Below are positions 8,666-19,427 of a stretch of DNA of 64,000 nt, one piece after another (within the stretch, counting starts at the first letter, position 1; the number at the start of each line of letters is the position of its first letter). The stretch covers positions 1 to 64,000 of the forward strand of contig LFKV01000039.1 of NCBI GenBank assembly GCA_001189345.1, given 5' to 3'. This DNA comes from Candidatus Paraburkholderia kirkii (GTDB lineage: Bacteria > Pseudomonadota > Gammaproteobacteria > Burkholderiales > Burkholderiaceae). The notes under the pieces are model-generated. The model was not told the origin of the DNA. It saw only the letters and a list, made by a program, of their open reading frames with translations, and made no database searches. Both the position numbers and the translations under genes were made by a program.

Positions 8666-11600
8666 ATGTCAAGCATCACCAAGTCTTCACTTGCCTCCGC
8701 CGGTCAAACGCTGAGTGGCGTCATTCACGCGCGGCGCACGCGGCGCATTGCGATCGGTCTGCTGATCGCGATACTCGTCATCGGCCTGCTCGGGTTTTTC
8801 GTGGCGCCGCCCGTCATTCGCCATGTCGCTGAGCAGCAACTGGCGAAGCAACTGGACCGGCCCGTCACGCCGGCGCATCTCGCTCAATCCCTATACGCTC
8901 GATTTCGAAGCCGATGGCGTGCATATCGGCGAATCGCCGGCCAATCTCGCGAAGGCGCCCGGCAGTTCGGCCGATTTCGTCGATGTGTCGCGGCTCATTG
9001 TGCGCACCTCGTGGGCGTCGATCTTCCGTCTCGCGCCGGTCGTCAACGAGCTGAAGATCGATTCGCCGCGCATCAGCGTCGTGCGCTTCGACGGCGAGCA
9101 ATTCAACTTCTCCGATCTGATCGCGAAATTCTCGAAGCCGTCGCCGCCCTCGGACAAGCCCGCGCGTTTCTCGGTGTCGAACATCCGTCTCGAGAACGGC
9201 CAGATCACCTTCGATGACAGGCTTCTGAAGGCGAAGCACGTGATCGACCGCTTCGCGCTCGGCATCCCGTTCATCGCCATGCTGCTCTCCGCCACCGACA
9301 TCTTCGTGACGCCGCTGTTACAGGCGCGCATCGACGGCTCGCCGCTCGTCGTGAAGGACCGCACGAAGCCGTTCGCAGAGTCGTGCGAATCGGAGATCGC
9401 GCTGTCGCTCGACGGTCTCGACGTGCCGCAGATGGCGTCCTACGCGCCGGCCTCGGTGCCCGTCGCGGTGAAAAGCGGCAAGCTCTCGACGGATCTCAAC
9501 GTGCGTTTCGCGGTCGCCGGCGATACGCCCACGATCCGCATCGACGGCACCGCCGACCTCGCCGTCACCGACAGGAGCAGCGCGCCGCTCGTCGCCGCCC
9601 GCGCGCTGCACGTGAAGATCGCGAATGCTGAGCCGCTGCGCGACATCTATCACCTCGACGAAGTGACGCTGTCGAATCCGGACGTGCATCTCGCGCGCGA
9701 TTCGGCGGGCGAGCTGAACGTGCAAAAGCTCGCGGGTCCCGCGCCGAAGCCCGCGGAAAGCAAGACGCAGGACGAGGCGAAAAAGGAAGCGCCGCCGCTC
9801 GACCTGGCGATTCGCCATCTGGCCATCGACGACGGCAGGATCGCCCTCGACGACCAGTTGCTCAAGCAGCGCGTGCAAGGCGCGCTGACCGGTTTCGCGG
9901 TGACGCTCGACGGCTTTTCGACGCTCGCCAAGACGCCCGCGCGCTACACGCTCAAGACCGCGTTCGACAAGGGCGGCGCGCTCGACGCATCCGGCAGCGT
10001 GACGCTCGCCGCGAAGACGGCGGACGCGAAGCTCGCGCTCAGCGCGCTCAGCGCGCTCGCGCTGCTGCCGCTGCAGCCGTACCTCGCGAACATGATGGCC
10101 GCGCGCGTGACGAGCGGCACGCTCGGCGCGAACCTGCCGGTTTCGGTCGGCTGGGGCAAGCCGGACGGCGGCGTGCAGGTCGGCGCGGGCGAGGTGAAGC
10201 TCGAGTCCCTCACGCTCGCGGCCAATGCGAACGGCGTCGCGCCGATCAAGCTCGCGTCGGCGGCGGCGAAGATCGGCAAGGTCGACGTGCCGGGGCGCAA
10301 CGCGTCGCTCGACAGCGTGCAGCTGAGCGGGCTCGCGCTCGATGCGACGCGCCGCAAGGACGGCAGCATCGATCTCGCCGAGCTCGCCGGCCCGCACGAG
10401 GCCGCGCCCGAGCAGACCGCCACGCGCAAGGTCCAGAAGGCGCAGGAGGCGGGGCCGGCGTGGCATTACCAGATCGGACAGATTTCGCTGGACGACGCAT
10501 CGGCCAATGTTATCGACGAGACGGCCGCGCGGCCCGTCAAGCTGCGTGTCGCGCCGCTCGCGGTCAGCGTCCGGCAGTTCAGCGACGATCTCACGAAGCC
10601 GCTCGCCGTCGACGGCAAGCTCACGCTGAACGGCAAGGGGTCACTCGCGATCGGCGGCAACGTCACGGTAAGCCCGCTCAGGCTCGCGTTGCACGTGAAG
10701 GGCGACCAGGTCGACGCCTCCGCGTTCGAACCGTATTTTCGGCGACAAGCTCAAGGTCGACATCGCGAGCGCGAACCTGAACGCGAACGGCGACGTGGCG
10801 ATGTCGGGCAGCGGCAAGACGCTCGCGGCGGCGTACAAGGGCGACGTATCGCTCACCGACGTGCGCATGGTCGACAAGCTGACCAGCGACCGCTTCGCGG
10901 GCTGGAAGCTGCTCGAGCTGACCGGCGTGAAGGCGAAACGACGCGCGCGGCACGAACGTCGACGCGGCGCGCGTGACCTTCGCGAACTTCTACGGCCGCG
11001 TGTTGCTCGACGCTCAGGGCAGGTTGAATCTGAAGGGCGTGGTGGCGAACGACAACGGCACCACGCAACCCGTGACGCGCGAGAAGGCCGAGGCGAGCGC
11101 GCCGCCCGCCGCGAGCGCCCCCGCCGCGCCTGCGAAGACCGCGGAAAATCCGGGCTGCCGGTCAACCTGCGCTTCGGGCAACTGGTGCTGCAAAACGGCC
11201 GCGTGACCTACACGGATAACTTCACCAAGCCGAATTACACGGCGAATCTCGTCGCGATCAATGGTACGATCGGCGCGTTCGGCACCCATTCGACGAGGCC
11301 CGCGCCCGTGGACGTGTCCGCGAAGCTCGCGGCGAACGGGCCGGTGTCGATCAAGGGGCAGGTCAATCCGCTGATCGACAAGCCCGCGCTCGATCTGACG
11401 GCGAGCGCGTACGGCGTCGAGCTGACGAATCTCACGCCGTATTCGGCGAAGTACGCGGGCTATCCGATCACGAGGGGCAAGCTCAATGTCGACCTGCACT
11501 ACATGCTCGCCGACAACAAGCTCACGGCGAACAATCACTTGTTCATCGATCAGTTGACATTCGGCGATCACATCGACAATCCAACTGCGACGAAGCTGCC

Positions 11601-12352
11601 GGTGCGGCTCGCGGTGTCGCTGTTGAAGAATTCGCGCGGCGAGATCGACGTGAACATTCCGATTTCCGGCTCGCTGGACAATCTGCAGTTCTCGATCGGC
11701 GGGCTCGTGTGGCAGGCGATTCTGAATCTCGTGGAGAAGGCGGTGACCGCGCCGTTCACGCTGCTCGCTCATGCGTTCGGGGGCGGTGGCGAGGATCTCA
11801 ACTACATCGAGTTCAATGCGGGCTCGGCCGATCTGAACGACGCTGCGCAGAAGAAGCTCGACACGATCGCGAAGGCGCTGACGGACAAACCGTCGGTCAG
11901 AGTGGACGTGATCGGCCGCGTCGATCCGAAAACGGACGAGCCGGCTTTGCGTTCCGCGTGGGTGGACAGCCAGGTGAAGCGCGCGAAGGTGCGCGACATG
12001 TCGAGCAATGGCGACAACGTGGACTGGTCGACGATCAAGGTGTCGGACGCCGACTACGACCAGTATCTGACGAAGGTGTACAAGTCGGCGGACTTCAAGA
12101 AGCCGACCAACTTCATCGGCATGACGAAGACGCTGCCCGAGGCGGACATGAAGGCCGCGCTGACGTAGAACGCGCCGGTGAACGAAGGTTCGTTGCGCGA
12201 TCTCGCGCAGCGGCGCGCGCAGGCGGTGGGTGCAGGAGTATTTCGACGGGAAGATTGACAGCAAGCGGATTTTCGTCGTCGCGCCGAAGCTGAATGCGGA
12301 CGATATCAAGGACAAGGGGACGGGGAGCAGGGTGGAGTTGGGGTTGAAGTGA
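8666..12352 (+). pseudogene. DUF748/AsmA-like inner-membrane-anchored protein, multiple frameshifts
   Basis: This very large envelope protein (about 1220 residues if repaired) has one N-terminal membrane anchor (AIGLLIAILVIGLLGFFVAPP) and a long beta-rich periplasmic part of the AsmA/DUF748 type. The C-terminal part has the DLHYMLADNKL and IPISGSLDNLQFSIGG motifs, and an OmpA-like segment beginning EFNAGSADL. Breaks occur near 8880, 10740, 10945 and 11150, with a nonsense codon at about 12166 (AALT, stop) and a further indel near 12230. AsmA-like proteins are thought to bridge the membranes for lipid transport; that role is inferred. The start ATG at 8666 places the anchor at residues 28-48. 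Confidence 0.82.
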
Positions 12353-12379
12353 AACGCGTTAGCCATCTGGACGATCTGG

Positions 12380-12885
12380 ATGAACATGGAAACGAAAACT
12401 AGCATGGGCGACACCGGGAATCCAAAAGAGAACGGGAGTCAGCCGATGGGAACACCGTATGAGAAGGACGTGGTGGCGTGGGCCAGGGAACAGGCCGCGC
12501 TGCTGCGTGCAGGGAAGCTTGCGGCCATCGATATCGAGCACATCGCTGAGGAAATCGAGGACGTGGGCAAGAGTGAACAGCGGGAATTCGCGAGCAGGAT
12601 GTCGGTGTTGCTCGCGCATTTGTTGAAGTGGAAGTTTCAGGCGGACAGGCGCGGCAACAGCTGGAAGAATACGATTCGTACGCAACGCGCCGCCATCGGA
12701 CGTCGCCTTGTGAAAACGCCAAGTTTGAAGCCGATGCTCGACGACGAAAAGACTGGATCGCCGATATGTGGGGCGACGCGAGCGAACAGGCGGCGAATGA
12801 AATGTGCACGGACGTCGCGGATTTGCCGAAGCGGTGTCCGTGGGCGATGGCGGTGGTGCTCGAGTCGGAGTTCTATCCGGACTAG
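12380..12885 (+). pseudogene. DUF29 family protein, frameshifted
   Basis: The N-terminal two thirds has the DUF29 pattern: TPYEKDVVAWAREQAALL, DIEHIAEEIEDVGKSEQREF and LLAHLLKWKFQ. After PSLKPMLDDEK the frame is lost near 12725. The family ending (DWIADMWGDAS, CPWAMAVVLES) continues in another frame to a stop at 12883-12885. The product would be a small soluble protein of about 150-165 residues whose function is unknown. Confidence 0.75.
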
Positions 12886-12936
12886 CGACTCGATCGCCAG
12901 CCAGCGGCGCGTGGTCCCGAAGCGCCCGAAGTCCTA

Positions 12937-14473
12937 ATGCGCCCCCGCCTCCGCCCCTCGCCACCTTCGTAATCCAGATCAGCGGAATGATCAGAATGAA
13001 GATCACCGCCGAAATGAGGAAGATATCGTTGAGCCCATCATCGCGGCTTGCGAATTGACGGTGAAATTGAACATGCCGCGCGCCTGCGCCTCACTGACGT
13101 CGAGTGTCGACTGCGACATTCCGAGCGATTGCAGGAACGCCGGGTTGTAGACATTCGCCTGCTCGGTGAGCCGCTCGTGATGCAGCGCGATGCGGTCGTT
13201 CCACGCGTTGCCCGCGAGCGATGTCCCCACTGCGCCGCAGAACACCCGCACGAAGTTCGACAGGCCCGCCGCCGCCGGAATTTTCGATGGCGGCAAACCC
13301 GAAGCACGATCGCCGTGAGCGGCACGAAGAACATCGCCATCGGGATGCCTTGCAGGAGCGTCGGCAGCACGAGATGCCACGTATCGATCTCGATCACGGT
13401 ATTTCGAGCGCAGCCAGAACACGAACGCGAAGCCGATGAAGGCCATCGTCGCGATGATGCGCGCATCGCTGCGCGGCAGCACCTTGCCCATGATCGGAGC
13501 CAGGATCACGGCGAAGATGCCGAGCGGCGCGGTGACGAGCCCCGCATCGATGGACCGGTAGTTCAGATACTGCTGCATCCACTGCGGCAGCAGAACGAGA
13601 TTGCCGAAGAACACGCCATAGGCGACCGAAATCGCGACCGTCCCGCCGAAGAAGTTGCGCCCGCTGAAGAGCCGCAAGTCGACGACGGGATTCGGGTCCG
13701 TCAGTTTCCAGACGACGAAGAACGAGAACGCGATCACCGCGACGATCGCCAGCACGACGATCACCGGCGACGAGAACCAGTCGAGGTCGCGCCCCTTGTC
13801 GAGCATGATCTGCAGCGAGGCGACCCACGAGACGAGCAGCAACAGGCCGATGACGTCGATCGGCGCCTTCCTCGTCGGCGATTCGCGACTGCGATAGATG
13901 ATCCACGTCACGCCCGCCACGAAGACGCCCACCGGAATGTTGATGTAGAAGATCCACGACCACGAATAGCTGTCCGTGATCCAGCCGCCGAGCGCGGGAC
14001 CGGCGATCGGGCCGACGGTCGCGGTCATCGCCCAGAGGGAGAGCGCCATCGACGCCTTTTCCTTCGGATACGAGCCGAGCAGGATCGTCTGCGACAGCGG
14101 AATCAGCGGTCCGGCGACCGCGCCCTGCAGCACGCACGCGAAGAGCAGCACCGGCAGGTTCGGTGCAAGGCCGCACAGCCATGACGACACCACGAACATC
14201 AGGATCGCGCCGATGAACAGGCGCACCTGGCCGAGTCGTTGCGTGAGCCAGCCGGTCAGCGGAATCGACACGGCGTTCGACGCCGCGAACACGGTGATGA
14301 CCCAGGTGCCCTCGTTGACGGACACGCCGAGGTTGCCGGAGATCGTCGGAATCGCGACGTTGGCGATCGACGAATCCAGCACGTTCATGAAGGTCGCGAG
14401 CGCCACCGCGAAGGTGGCGAGGACGAGTTGCCCGCCTTCGAGCGGCGGGGCTGGACGTCGTCGGCGTGCTCAT
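12937..14473 (-). pseudogene. MFS multidrug exporter, DHA2/EmrB type, frameshifted
   Basis: The repaired product is a 14-helix drug:proton antiporter. Motifs include the LDSSIANVAIPTI segment of helix 1, GWLTQRLGQVRLF (motif A) and GPALGGWITDSYSWSWIFYIN (motif C region). An extra C near 14445 separates the first 10 codons from the rest, a break near 13397 comes after LRSKY, another follows near 13290, and a last one lies near 13035. The 3' limit is approximate. No emrA-type partner is beside it. Confidence 0.83.
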
Positions 14474-14679
14474 GCGGCTCCCATGCTTGAGGCCGCCGTA
14501 TCGCGCTGAGCGCCGCGGCCGAAGAAGGTCTTGCCGCCAGTGTGCCTGTGCTCAAAAAAAAAGCTGCTGAATCGGCCGTCACGCCCGGGGAGATGTCGGC
14601 AGGCCCCGCGCGGTCAGATTTCGGCAATCCGACCGGTGCCGGACGATCCGGCGCGGGAGAGCAACGGCAGGACGAACTG

Positions 14680-14716
14680 GCGATGCGGCGGCGATACCCG
14701 CGCGCTGCCGCATCGC
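14680..14716 (-). terminator. Hairpin downstream of amino-acid-binding protein gene
   Basis: There is a perfect 10-bp stem (GCGATGCGGC / GCCGCATCGC) with a 17-base loop, 10 bases beyond the stop of the minus-strand gene at 14727. No T-run follows, so it may be a Rho-assisted terminator or an mRNA-stabilising hairpin. Confidence 0.45.
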
Positions 14717-14726
14717 CCTCGGCTCC

Positions 14727-15510
14727 TCACTTCACCGAGATATCGATATTCCCCAGATACTTCTTCGCGTACTTGTCGATGGTCCCGTCCGCCTTGACCT
14801 TCTCGATCGCCGCGTTGAGCGCTCGCCTTGAGCGCATCGTCGCCCTTGCGCACGCCATAGGCGATGCCGCTGCCGAGAATCTTGTCGTCGCGCACCGGCG
14901 CGCCGACGAATGCGAATCCCTCGCCGTCCGGCTTCGAGAGGAAGCCGCTCTGCCCGGCCGGCGCGAGCACGAGCGTCCCATCCAGACGCCCGAACTTCAG
15001 ATCCGCGTACACCTGATTCTGATCCTGATACGGCACAACCTTCACGCCTTCGTTTTCCCAGTGCGCCTTGGCGAACGTCTCCTGAATCGAGCTCTGCAGC
15101 ACGCCCACGCTCTTGCCTTTCAGCGATGTCGCCGTCGGCTCCAGGCCGTTGCCTTTCTTCGCGATCAGTTGCGTCGGCACACGATACACGACCGTCGTGA
15201 AGTCGATCGCCTGGTGGCGCTGCTCGGTCGCGTTCATCGCGGAATTGATCGCGTCGAACTTGCGGCCCTGCAGCGCGGGGATCAGTCCGTCGAACGAGGT
15301 CTCGACCCACTTGCACTGCATTTTCGCGGCGGCGCACACCGCATTGCCGACGTCGATGTCGAGTCCCTGGAGCTCGCCCGTCGAAGACTTCGATTCGAAC
15401 GGCGGATATTGCGCTTCCAGCCCGAAGCGCAGCGTATTGGCGGCGAGCGCCGCGCCGCTGGCGAACGTGCACGCAAAGAACAATGCGCTGGCGATGTGGT
15501 TCAGTTTCAT
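14727..15510 (-). pseudogene. Polar amino-acid ABC transporter substrate-binding protein, late frameshift
   Basis: A Sec signal peptide (ALFFACTFASGAALA) precedes a class 3 periplasmic binding protein: LRFGLEAQYPPFESKSSTG, LDIDVGNAVC, FDGLIPALQGRKFDAI, SVGVLQSSIQETF. The frame is open to KGDDALKA and then breaks near 14822. The last helix (AIEKVKADGTIDKYAKKYLG) lies in the next frame and ends at the stop at 14727. A single indel therefore replaces the C-terminal 30 residues. The gene follows the remains of an aminotransferase gene by 22 bp, suggesting an amino-acid uptake and transamination operon. Ligand is probably lysine/arginine/histidine-type (family inference). Confidence 0.83.
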
Positions 15511-15532
15511 CGTGTTGGTCTCCAGGAAATCG

Positions 15533-16021
15533 TCAGATCGAGCAAAGGCGGCGCGCGCCTTCGATGAGCGTGTCGTCGTCCTTCGCGAAGGAAAGACGGA
15601 TCAGGCGGTTGTCGGTGCCGTTGGTGTAGAGCGCCGACAGCGGAATGGTCGCCACGCGCGCCTCATGGATCAGGTGCAGCACGAAATCGCTGTCGGACTC
15701 GTCCGAGATCGCGTCGTAGCGCGCCAGCATGAAGAAGCTGCCCGCGCTCGGCAACAGCTCGAAGCGCGAGCCCTCGAGCAATGCGGCGAGCAGATCGCGC
15801 TTGTGCTGATAGAACAGGCCGAGGTTCAGATAGCTCGATTCGTCCGCGAGCTGCACGCCGTTCTGGAGGTTCTTCCCATATCCCGCGTTCGCGCCGGTGA
15901 GCGGCGCGGCGAAACCGACTTTCACCGTGAGATCCTCGGCGGACGCCGAAAGCGGCGCGGCGCCGAACGCGACCGTGGCGCAAGCCACCAGCCATGCCAA
16001 CGATTGGGTACGGATGCGCAT
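15533..16021 (-). pseudogene. Chimeric ORF: LivK-type signal peptide fused to aminotransferase C-terminus
   Basis: This 162-codon open frame joins two unrelated genes. Residues 1-60 are the start of a branched-chain amino-acid binding protein: signal peptide SLAWLVACATVAFGAAPLSASA, then VKVGFAAPLTGANAGYGKNL. From about codon 60 (position about 15845) it becomes the C-terminal domain of a PLP-dependent aminotransferase of the methionine/kynurenine type (SAGSFFMLARYDAISDESD, IPLSALY). The ATG at 16021 has a good GGAGAGGA site. A deletion has removed the rest of both genes. The active-site Lys of the aminotransferase is gone, so no enzyme activity is expected. Confidence 0.8.
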
Positions 16022-16100
16022 GGTTTCCTCTCCTTTTTGGTTTGGCAATCGAATGGAACACGATCGGTCCGGCGCCGGCAAGACGGACTTGTCCTCAAGT

Positions 16101-16116
16101 GTCCGAACATTCGGAC
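16101..16116. promoter_or_regulatory. 16-bp inverted repeat in a 367-bp intergenic region
   Basis: GTCCGAA and TTCGGAC flank a 2-base centre, about 80 bases upstream of the chimeric ORF at 16021. The size suits a dimeric regulator, but none can be named. The remaining intergenic DNA (16022-16350) shows no gene. Confidence 0.4.
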
Positions 16117-16350
16117 GATGAAGGCACCCGCTTCGCGCGCCCCGGCGCAGGCAGCGGACATGCGCAATTTAGGGAGCCAATTTCGGCGCGTCTTGGTGTT
16201 TAGTCGCGCCGGACATGCGGATTTCGACATAGGCTCGACATCTCGCGATCGCACGCCCGGGGCGGCTTCCGGCGTTTCGGGGCCCGGCCGCGCGCGACGA
16301 TTCGCGACAATGCGTCGCGCAATCCATCGCGCGGATCGAAATTTTCCCGC

Positions 16351-16379
16351 TTGACAAAGTGCATATGCACTCCTATATG
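16351..16379 (+). promoter_or_regulatory. sigma-70 promoter with MarR operator in the spacer
   Basis: TTGACA (16351-16356) and TATATG (16374-16379) are separated by exactly 17 bp, and the perfect palindrome GTGCATATGCAC (16359-16370) lies in the spacer. The identical palindrome lies before the SDR gene at 16864-16875. A regulator bound here would block RNA polymerase, so autorepression by the MarR gene that follows is the natural reading. Confidence 0.85.
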
Positions 16380-16388
16380 CTGCGAAAT

Positions 16389-16812
16389 ATGACTTCCAGC
16401 TCTTCTCCTCTGGATTGCAACTGTTTCGCGATCCGACAGGCCGCGCGCTACCAGAGATATACGAGCGGCATCTGAACGCGGCGGGCGTCACGTCGGCGCA
16501 GTTCACGCTCATCGCCGCGATCGGCCGCAAGCCAGGCGTGCAGATGCCGAGCTCGCCGAGCAGATGGTGATGGACCGCACCACGCTCGTGCGTGCGCTCA
16601 AGCCCTTGCAGCGTGACGGCATCGTCGAGGCAGCGCAGGAGTCGCCGGGTTCGCGCGCGGTCGGTCTGCGGCTGACGGCGTCGGGCAAGGAAACGCTCGT
16701 GAGGGCGTCGGCGCAATGGCGCGCGCCGCAGGCGGAATTCGAAGCGAAGTTCGGCGAGAAGCGCGCGAAGGCATTGTGCAAGTCGCTGTTCGAACTGACG
16801 ACGATGGAGTGA
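16389..16812 (+). pseudogene. MarR-family transcriptional regulator, frameshifted
   Basis: The repaired protein of about 140 residues has a Cys-containing start (LDCNCFAIRQAARY), helix PEIYERHLNAAGVTSAQFTLI, then the winged helix with AEQMVMDRTTLVRALKPLQRDG and the wing EAAQESPGSRAVGLRLTASG. Two indels (near 16445 and 16545) put the N-terminal third out of frame. The DNA-binding half is intact but lacks an in-frame start. Its operator pair suggests it repressed itself and the SDR gene downstream. Confidence 0.83.
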
Positions 16813-16863
16813 GTGGAGCACAGCAGGCTCGTGCGACGCGAGTCTTTGTTTCGGCATATTAAA

Positions 16864-16875
16864 GTGCATATGCAC
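16864..16875 (+). promoter_or_regulatory. Second MarR operator, upstream of SDR gene
   Basis: GTGCATATGCAC occurs in the same AAA-GTGCATATGCAC context as the marR promoter copy, 20 bases before the SDR start codon. It links the two genes into one regulon. Confidence 0.8.
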
Positions 16876-16895
16876 AATCACATTCGGAGCATGCC

Positions 16896-17601
16896 ATGCG
16901 GATGGAAGGAAAAGTCGTACTCGTCACCGGCGCGAATCGCGGCCTCGGCAAGCAATTCGCGATATCGTTGTTGAAGGCGGGCGCGGCGAAAGTCTATGCG
17001 GCCGCGCGCGATCCCGGGAGCGTCGATATCCCCGGCATCGAATCCATTCGCCTCGACGTGACGAACGTTGACGACATCGTCGAAGCGGCGGCCACGTACA
17101 CCGACGTTCAAGTGATCGTCATCAACAACAACGCGGGTGCGACGACGCGCGGCCTGCTCGTTGATCCGGCCTCGACGCAGGGCATCCGCGAGCTGCTGGA
17201 AATCAACACCTTCGGTCCGATCGCGCTGACGCAGGCGTTCGCGCCCGTGCTGAAGCAGAACGGCGGCGCCGTGATCAATATTCTGTCTTCTGTCGGTGCT
17301 GAGCTGGGTCTCGTTGCCGGCGGGCGGCGCGTATCACCTCTCGAAGGCGGCGGCGTGGGCGGCCACCAACGCGCTGCGCGAGCAGGGCACGCTCGTCGTG
17401 GCGGCGTACCCCGGCTATATCGATACCGACATTACCGCGCAAGTCACCGCGCCGAAGTTGACGCCCGAGCACGTCGTCAACGAGGTGCTCGCCGCGGTGG
17501 AGAAGAATCTGGAAGAAGTGCTCGTCGACGACACCGGCCGCGCCGTCAAGCAGTCGCTCTCGAGCGGCGCGCCGATCTATCTCGCCGGCATTCCGCGCTG
17601 A
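16896..17601 (+). pseudogene. Short-chain dehydrogenase/reductase, frameshifted
   Basis: The NAD(P)-binding motif GANRGLGKQ is at residues 12-20, NNAGA near residue 78 and the catalytic Ser in INILSS. The YxxxK motif appears as AYHLSKAA but in another frame, because an indel near 17287 separates the two halves. The C-terminal half (YPGYIDTDITAQVT) runs to the stop at 17601. The usual length of about 235 residues would be restored by one correction. The start is the ATG of MRMEGKVVLVTG, after a GGAGC. It is preceded by a MarR operator and probably acted on a small carbonyl compound. Confidence 0.83.
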
Positions 17602-17654
17602 TCGGAGCAGCGCCATGGTTTCGCAGGACATCTCGTTACCGCCGGCTCCTGCGC

Positions 17655-18080
17655 TTACTTCTTGCCCGCGTTCTTCTGCATCTCGTCGAAACCGGCCGCG
17701 GCTTCCTTCACGTCCGGCGGGAAGTCGTCCATTTCCTGCACCTGCCGGATTTCGATGATCTCGTTGGCCGAACCCGGACAACGCTTCGCCCATTCGATCG
17801 CCTCGTCGCGCGACTTGACCTTTGACCTGGATCATCCAGTAGCCGCCGAGCACTTCCTTCGCCTCGGCGAACGGGCCGTCTGTCACCCGCGGCTGCCGCC
17901 CTCGAACGTAATGCGCGCGCCCATCGACGGTGGATGCAGCCCGTCGAGCGCGAGCAGCACGCCCGCCTTCTGCAGCTCCTCATTGTACTTCATCATCGCG
18001 GCGACGGCTTCCGCGCTCGGCATTGCGCCCGGTTCCGCGCTTTCGTAGCCGCGCGGGATCATCAGCATCATGAATCGCAT
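17655..18080 (-). pseudogene. YCII/DGPF-domain protein, frameshifted
   Basis: The YCII fold begins at MRFMMLMIPRGYESAEPG. The signature DGPFAEAKEVLGGYWMIQVK lies in a second frame and the end (CPGSANEIIEIRQVQEMDD) in a third. Breaks fall near 17885 and 17825. Repaired length is about 140 residues. Such proteins often accompany ECF42-type sigma factors; one is at 52592 but none is adjacent here. An AGGAG site precedes the ATG. Function is unknown, possibly a small-molecule enzyme or sensor. Confidence 0.8.
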
Positions 18081-18330
18081 GGGGAGTGCTCCTCGAGTTG
18101 GATGGCTCGGCCGGGCGCGATTGTGCCCGCTCAAACCGTACGACGAGCAATCGCGCGCGAGATCGACATCGGCCGGAAAATTTCCGCGCTCGCGATTCCG
18201 TCGACGAGCTTCGCCCGCCGATGAACGAGCGCGGAAGGTCGATGTGTTGCCGGTCGAGACGCGACGGGGCGCGCGGTCTTGGCGCGTCGAGCCTCGATCC
18301 GGATTGGTGTTTTTCTCTAGTCGATTGCAG

Positions 18331-18374
18331 TTGCCTTCGGACCTCGTACGATCAGATAATGTAATCTATTACAT
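18331..18374 (+). promoter_or_regulatory. Promoter and LacI-type operator of the sugar operon
   Basis: TTGCCT (18331-18336) and GATAAT (18355-18360) are 18 bp apart. The dyad ATGTAAT-CT-ATTACAT (18359-18374) overlaps the -10 and likely start site. It lies 26 bases before the lacI-family start, which suggests autoregulation plus control of the ABC genes behind it. The 250 bases upstream (18081-18330) show no gene. Confidence 0.72.
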
Positions 18375-18400
18375 CTCGATCGCCGCGAGCGACGCTGAGC

Positions 18401-19425
18401 ATGTCGGATACGGTTCGTCCACGCGAGGAAGTAACGATTACCGACGTCGCCCAGCGCGCGGGCGTGTCGGTCGCCACGGTGTCGCGCGTCCTCAACGGCC
18501 ACACGAACGTTCGCGAGGCGACGCGCGAAAAAGTCCTCGCCGCGGTCGCGACGAGCGGCTATCGCATCAACGAACTCGCGCGCAACCTGCGCACGGCGGA
18601 AAGCCGGTTGCTGCTCACGATGGTTCCCGACTTCGGCAATCCGTTCTACGCGGCGATCGTGCGCGGCATCGACAGCGTCGCGCGTCAGAACGGCTACTAC
18701 ATGCTGTTGTGCGATACCGGCGCGGACCCCTTGCGCGAGCGAAGCTATTTCGATCTTCTGCGCGGCCGACGCGCAGACGGCGCCATCTGCCTCAATCCCG
18801 CCGCCGTGCCAGAAGGCGCTTGCCGAGGAAGCCTCGACGCTGCCCTGGGTCGCGTGCTGCGAGTTCGATCCGGCCGCGGGCGTGCCGTATGTCGGCATCG
18901 ACAATCATCTCGCGGCGGACGACGTCGTGCGCTATCTCATCGGGAAGGGGCATGACCGCATCGCGCTGATCAGCTTGGGGCAGGGCCTATCTGTACGGAC
19001 GTCAACGGCTCGCGGGTTATCGCGACGCGCTGAAGGACGCCGACATCGAGCCGCATCCCGACTGGTTGATCGAGCTCGACAGCCTCGACTACGACGCGGG
19101 CGAACGCGCGGCGGCGCAACTCGCCTCGCTCGGCGACGCCAGGCCGAGCGCCGTGTTCGCGCGGTATCGGACACGCTCGCGCCATCGGCGTGATGAACGG
19201 TTTTCGCGGCGCGTGCCTGCGCGTGCCGGACGATGTCGCCGTCGTCGGCTTCGACGGCATCGCCGTGGGCCGCGCACGTCGATCCGTCGCTCACGACCGT
19301 CTCTCAGCCGATGCAACTGCTCGGCGAGACCGCCGCCGGCCTGCTGCTCAGTCGTCTGCGCGATCCGCGCGGAGGTGCTGGGCGTGCTGCTGCCGCATCG
19401 TCTGATTCGCCGAAGGAGCGCGTGA
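18401..19425 (+). pseudogene. LacI-family sugar-responsive repressor, at least four frameshifts
   Basis: The helix-turn-helix is intact (ITDVAQRAGVSVATVSRVLN, then the hinge INELARNLRTAESRLLLTMV). The periplasmic-binding-like core follows: VPDFGNPFYAAIVRG, GYYMLLCDTG, YVGIDNHLAADD, RLAGYRDALKDA and VAVVGFDGIA. The frame changes near 18815, 18985, 19165, 19265 and 19370. A truncated DNA-binding domain of about 140 residues could still be made, but the effector domain is broken. It heads an operon with an Rbs-type ABC transporter, so the inducer is probably the transported sugar or polyol. Confidence 0.85.
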
Positions 19426-19427
19426 CG

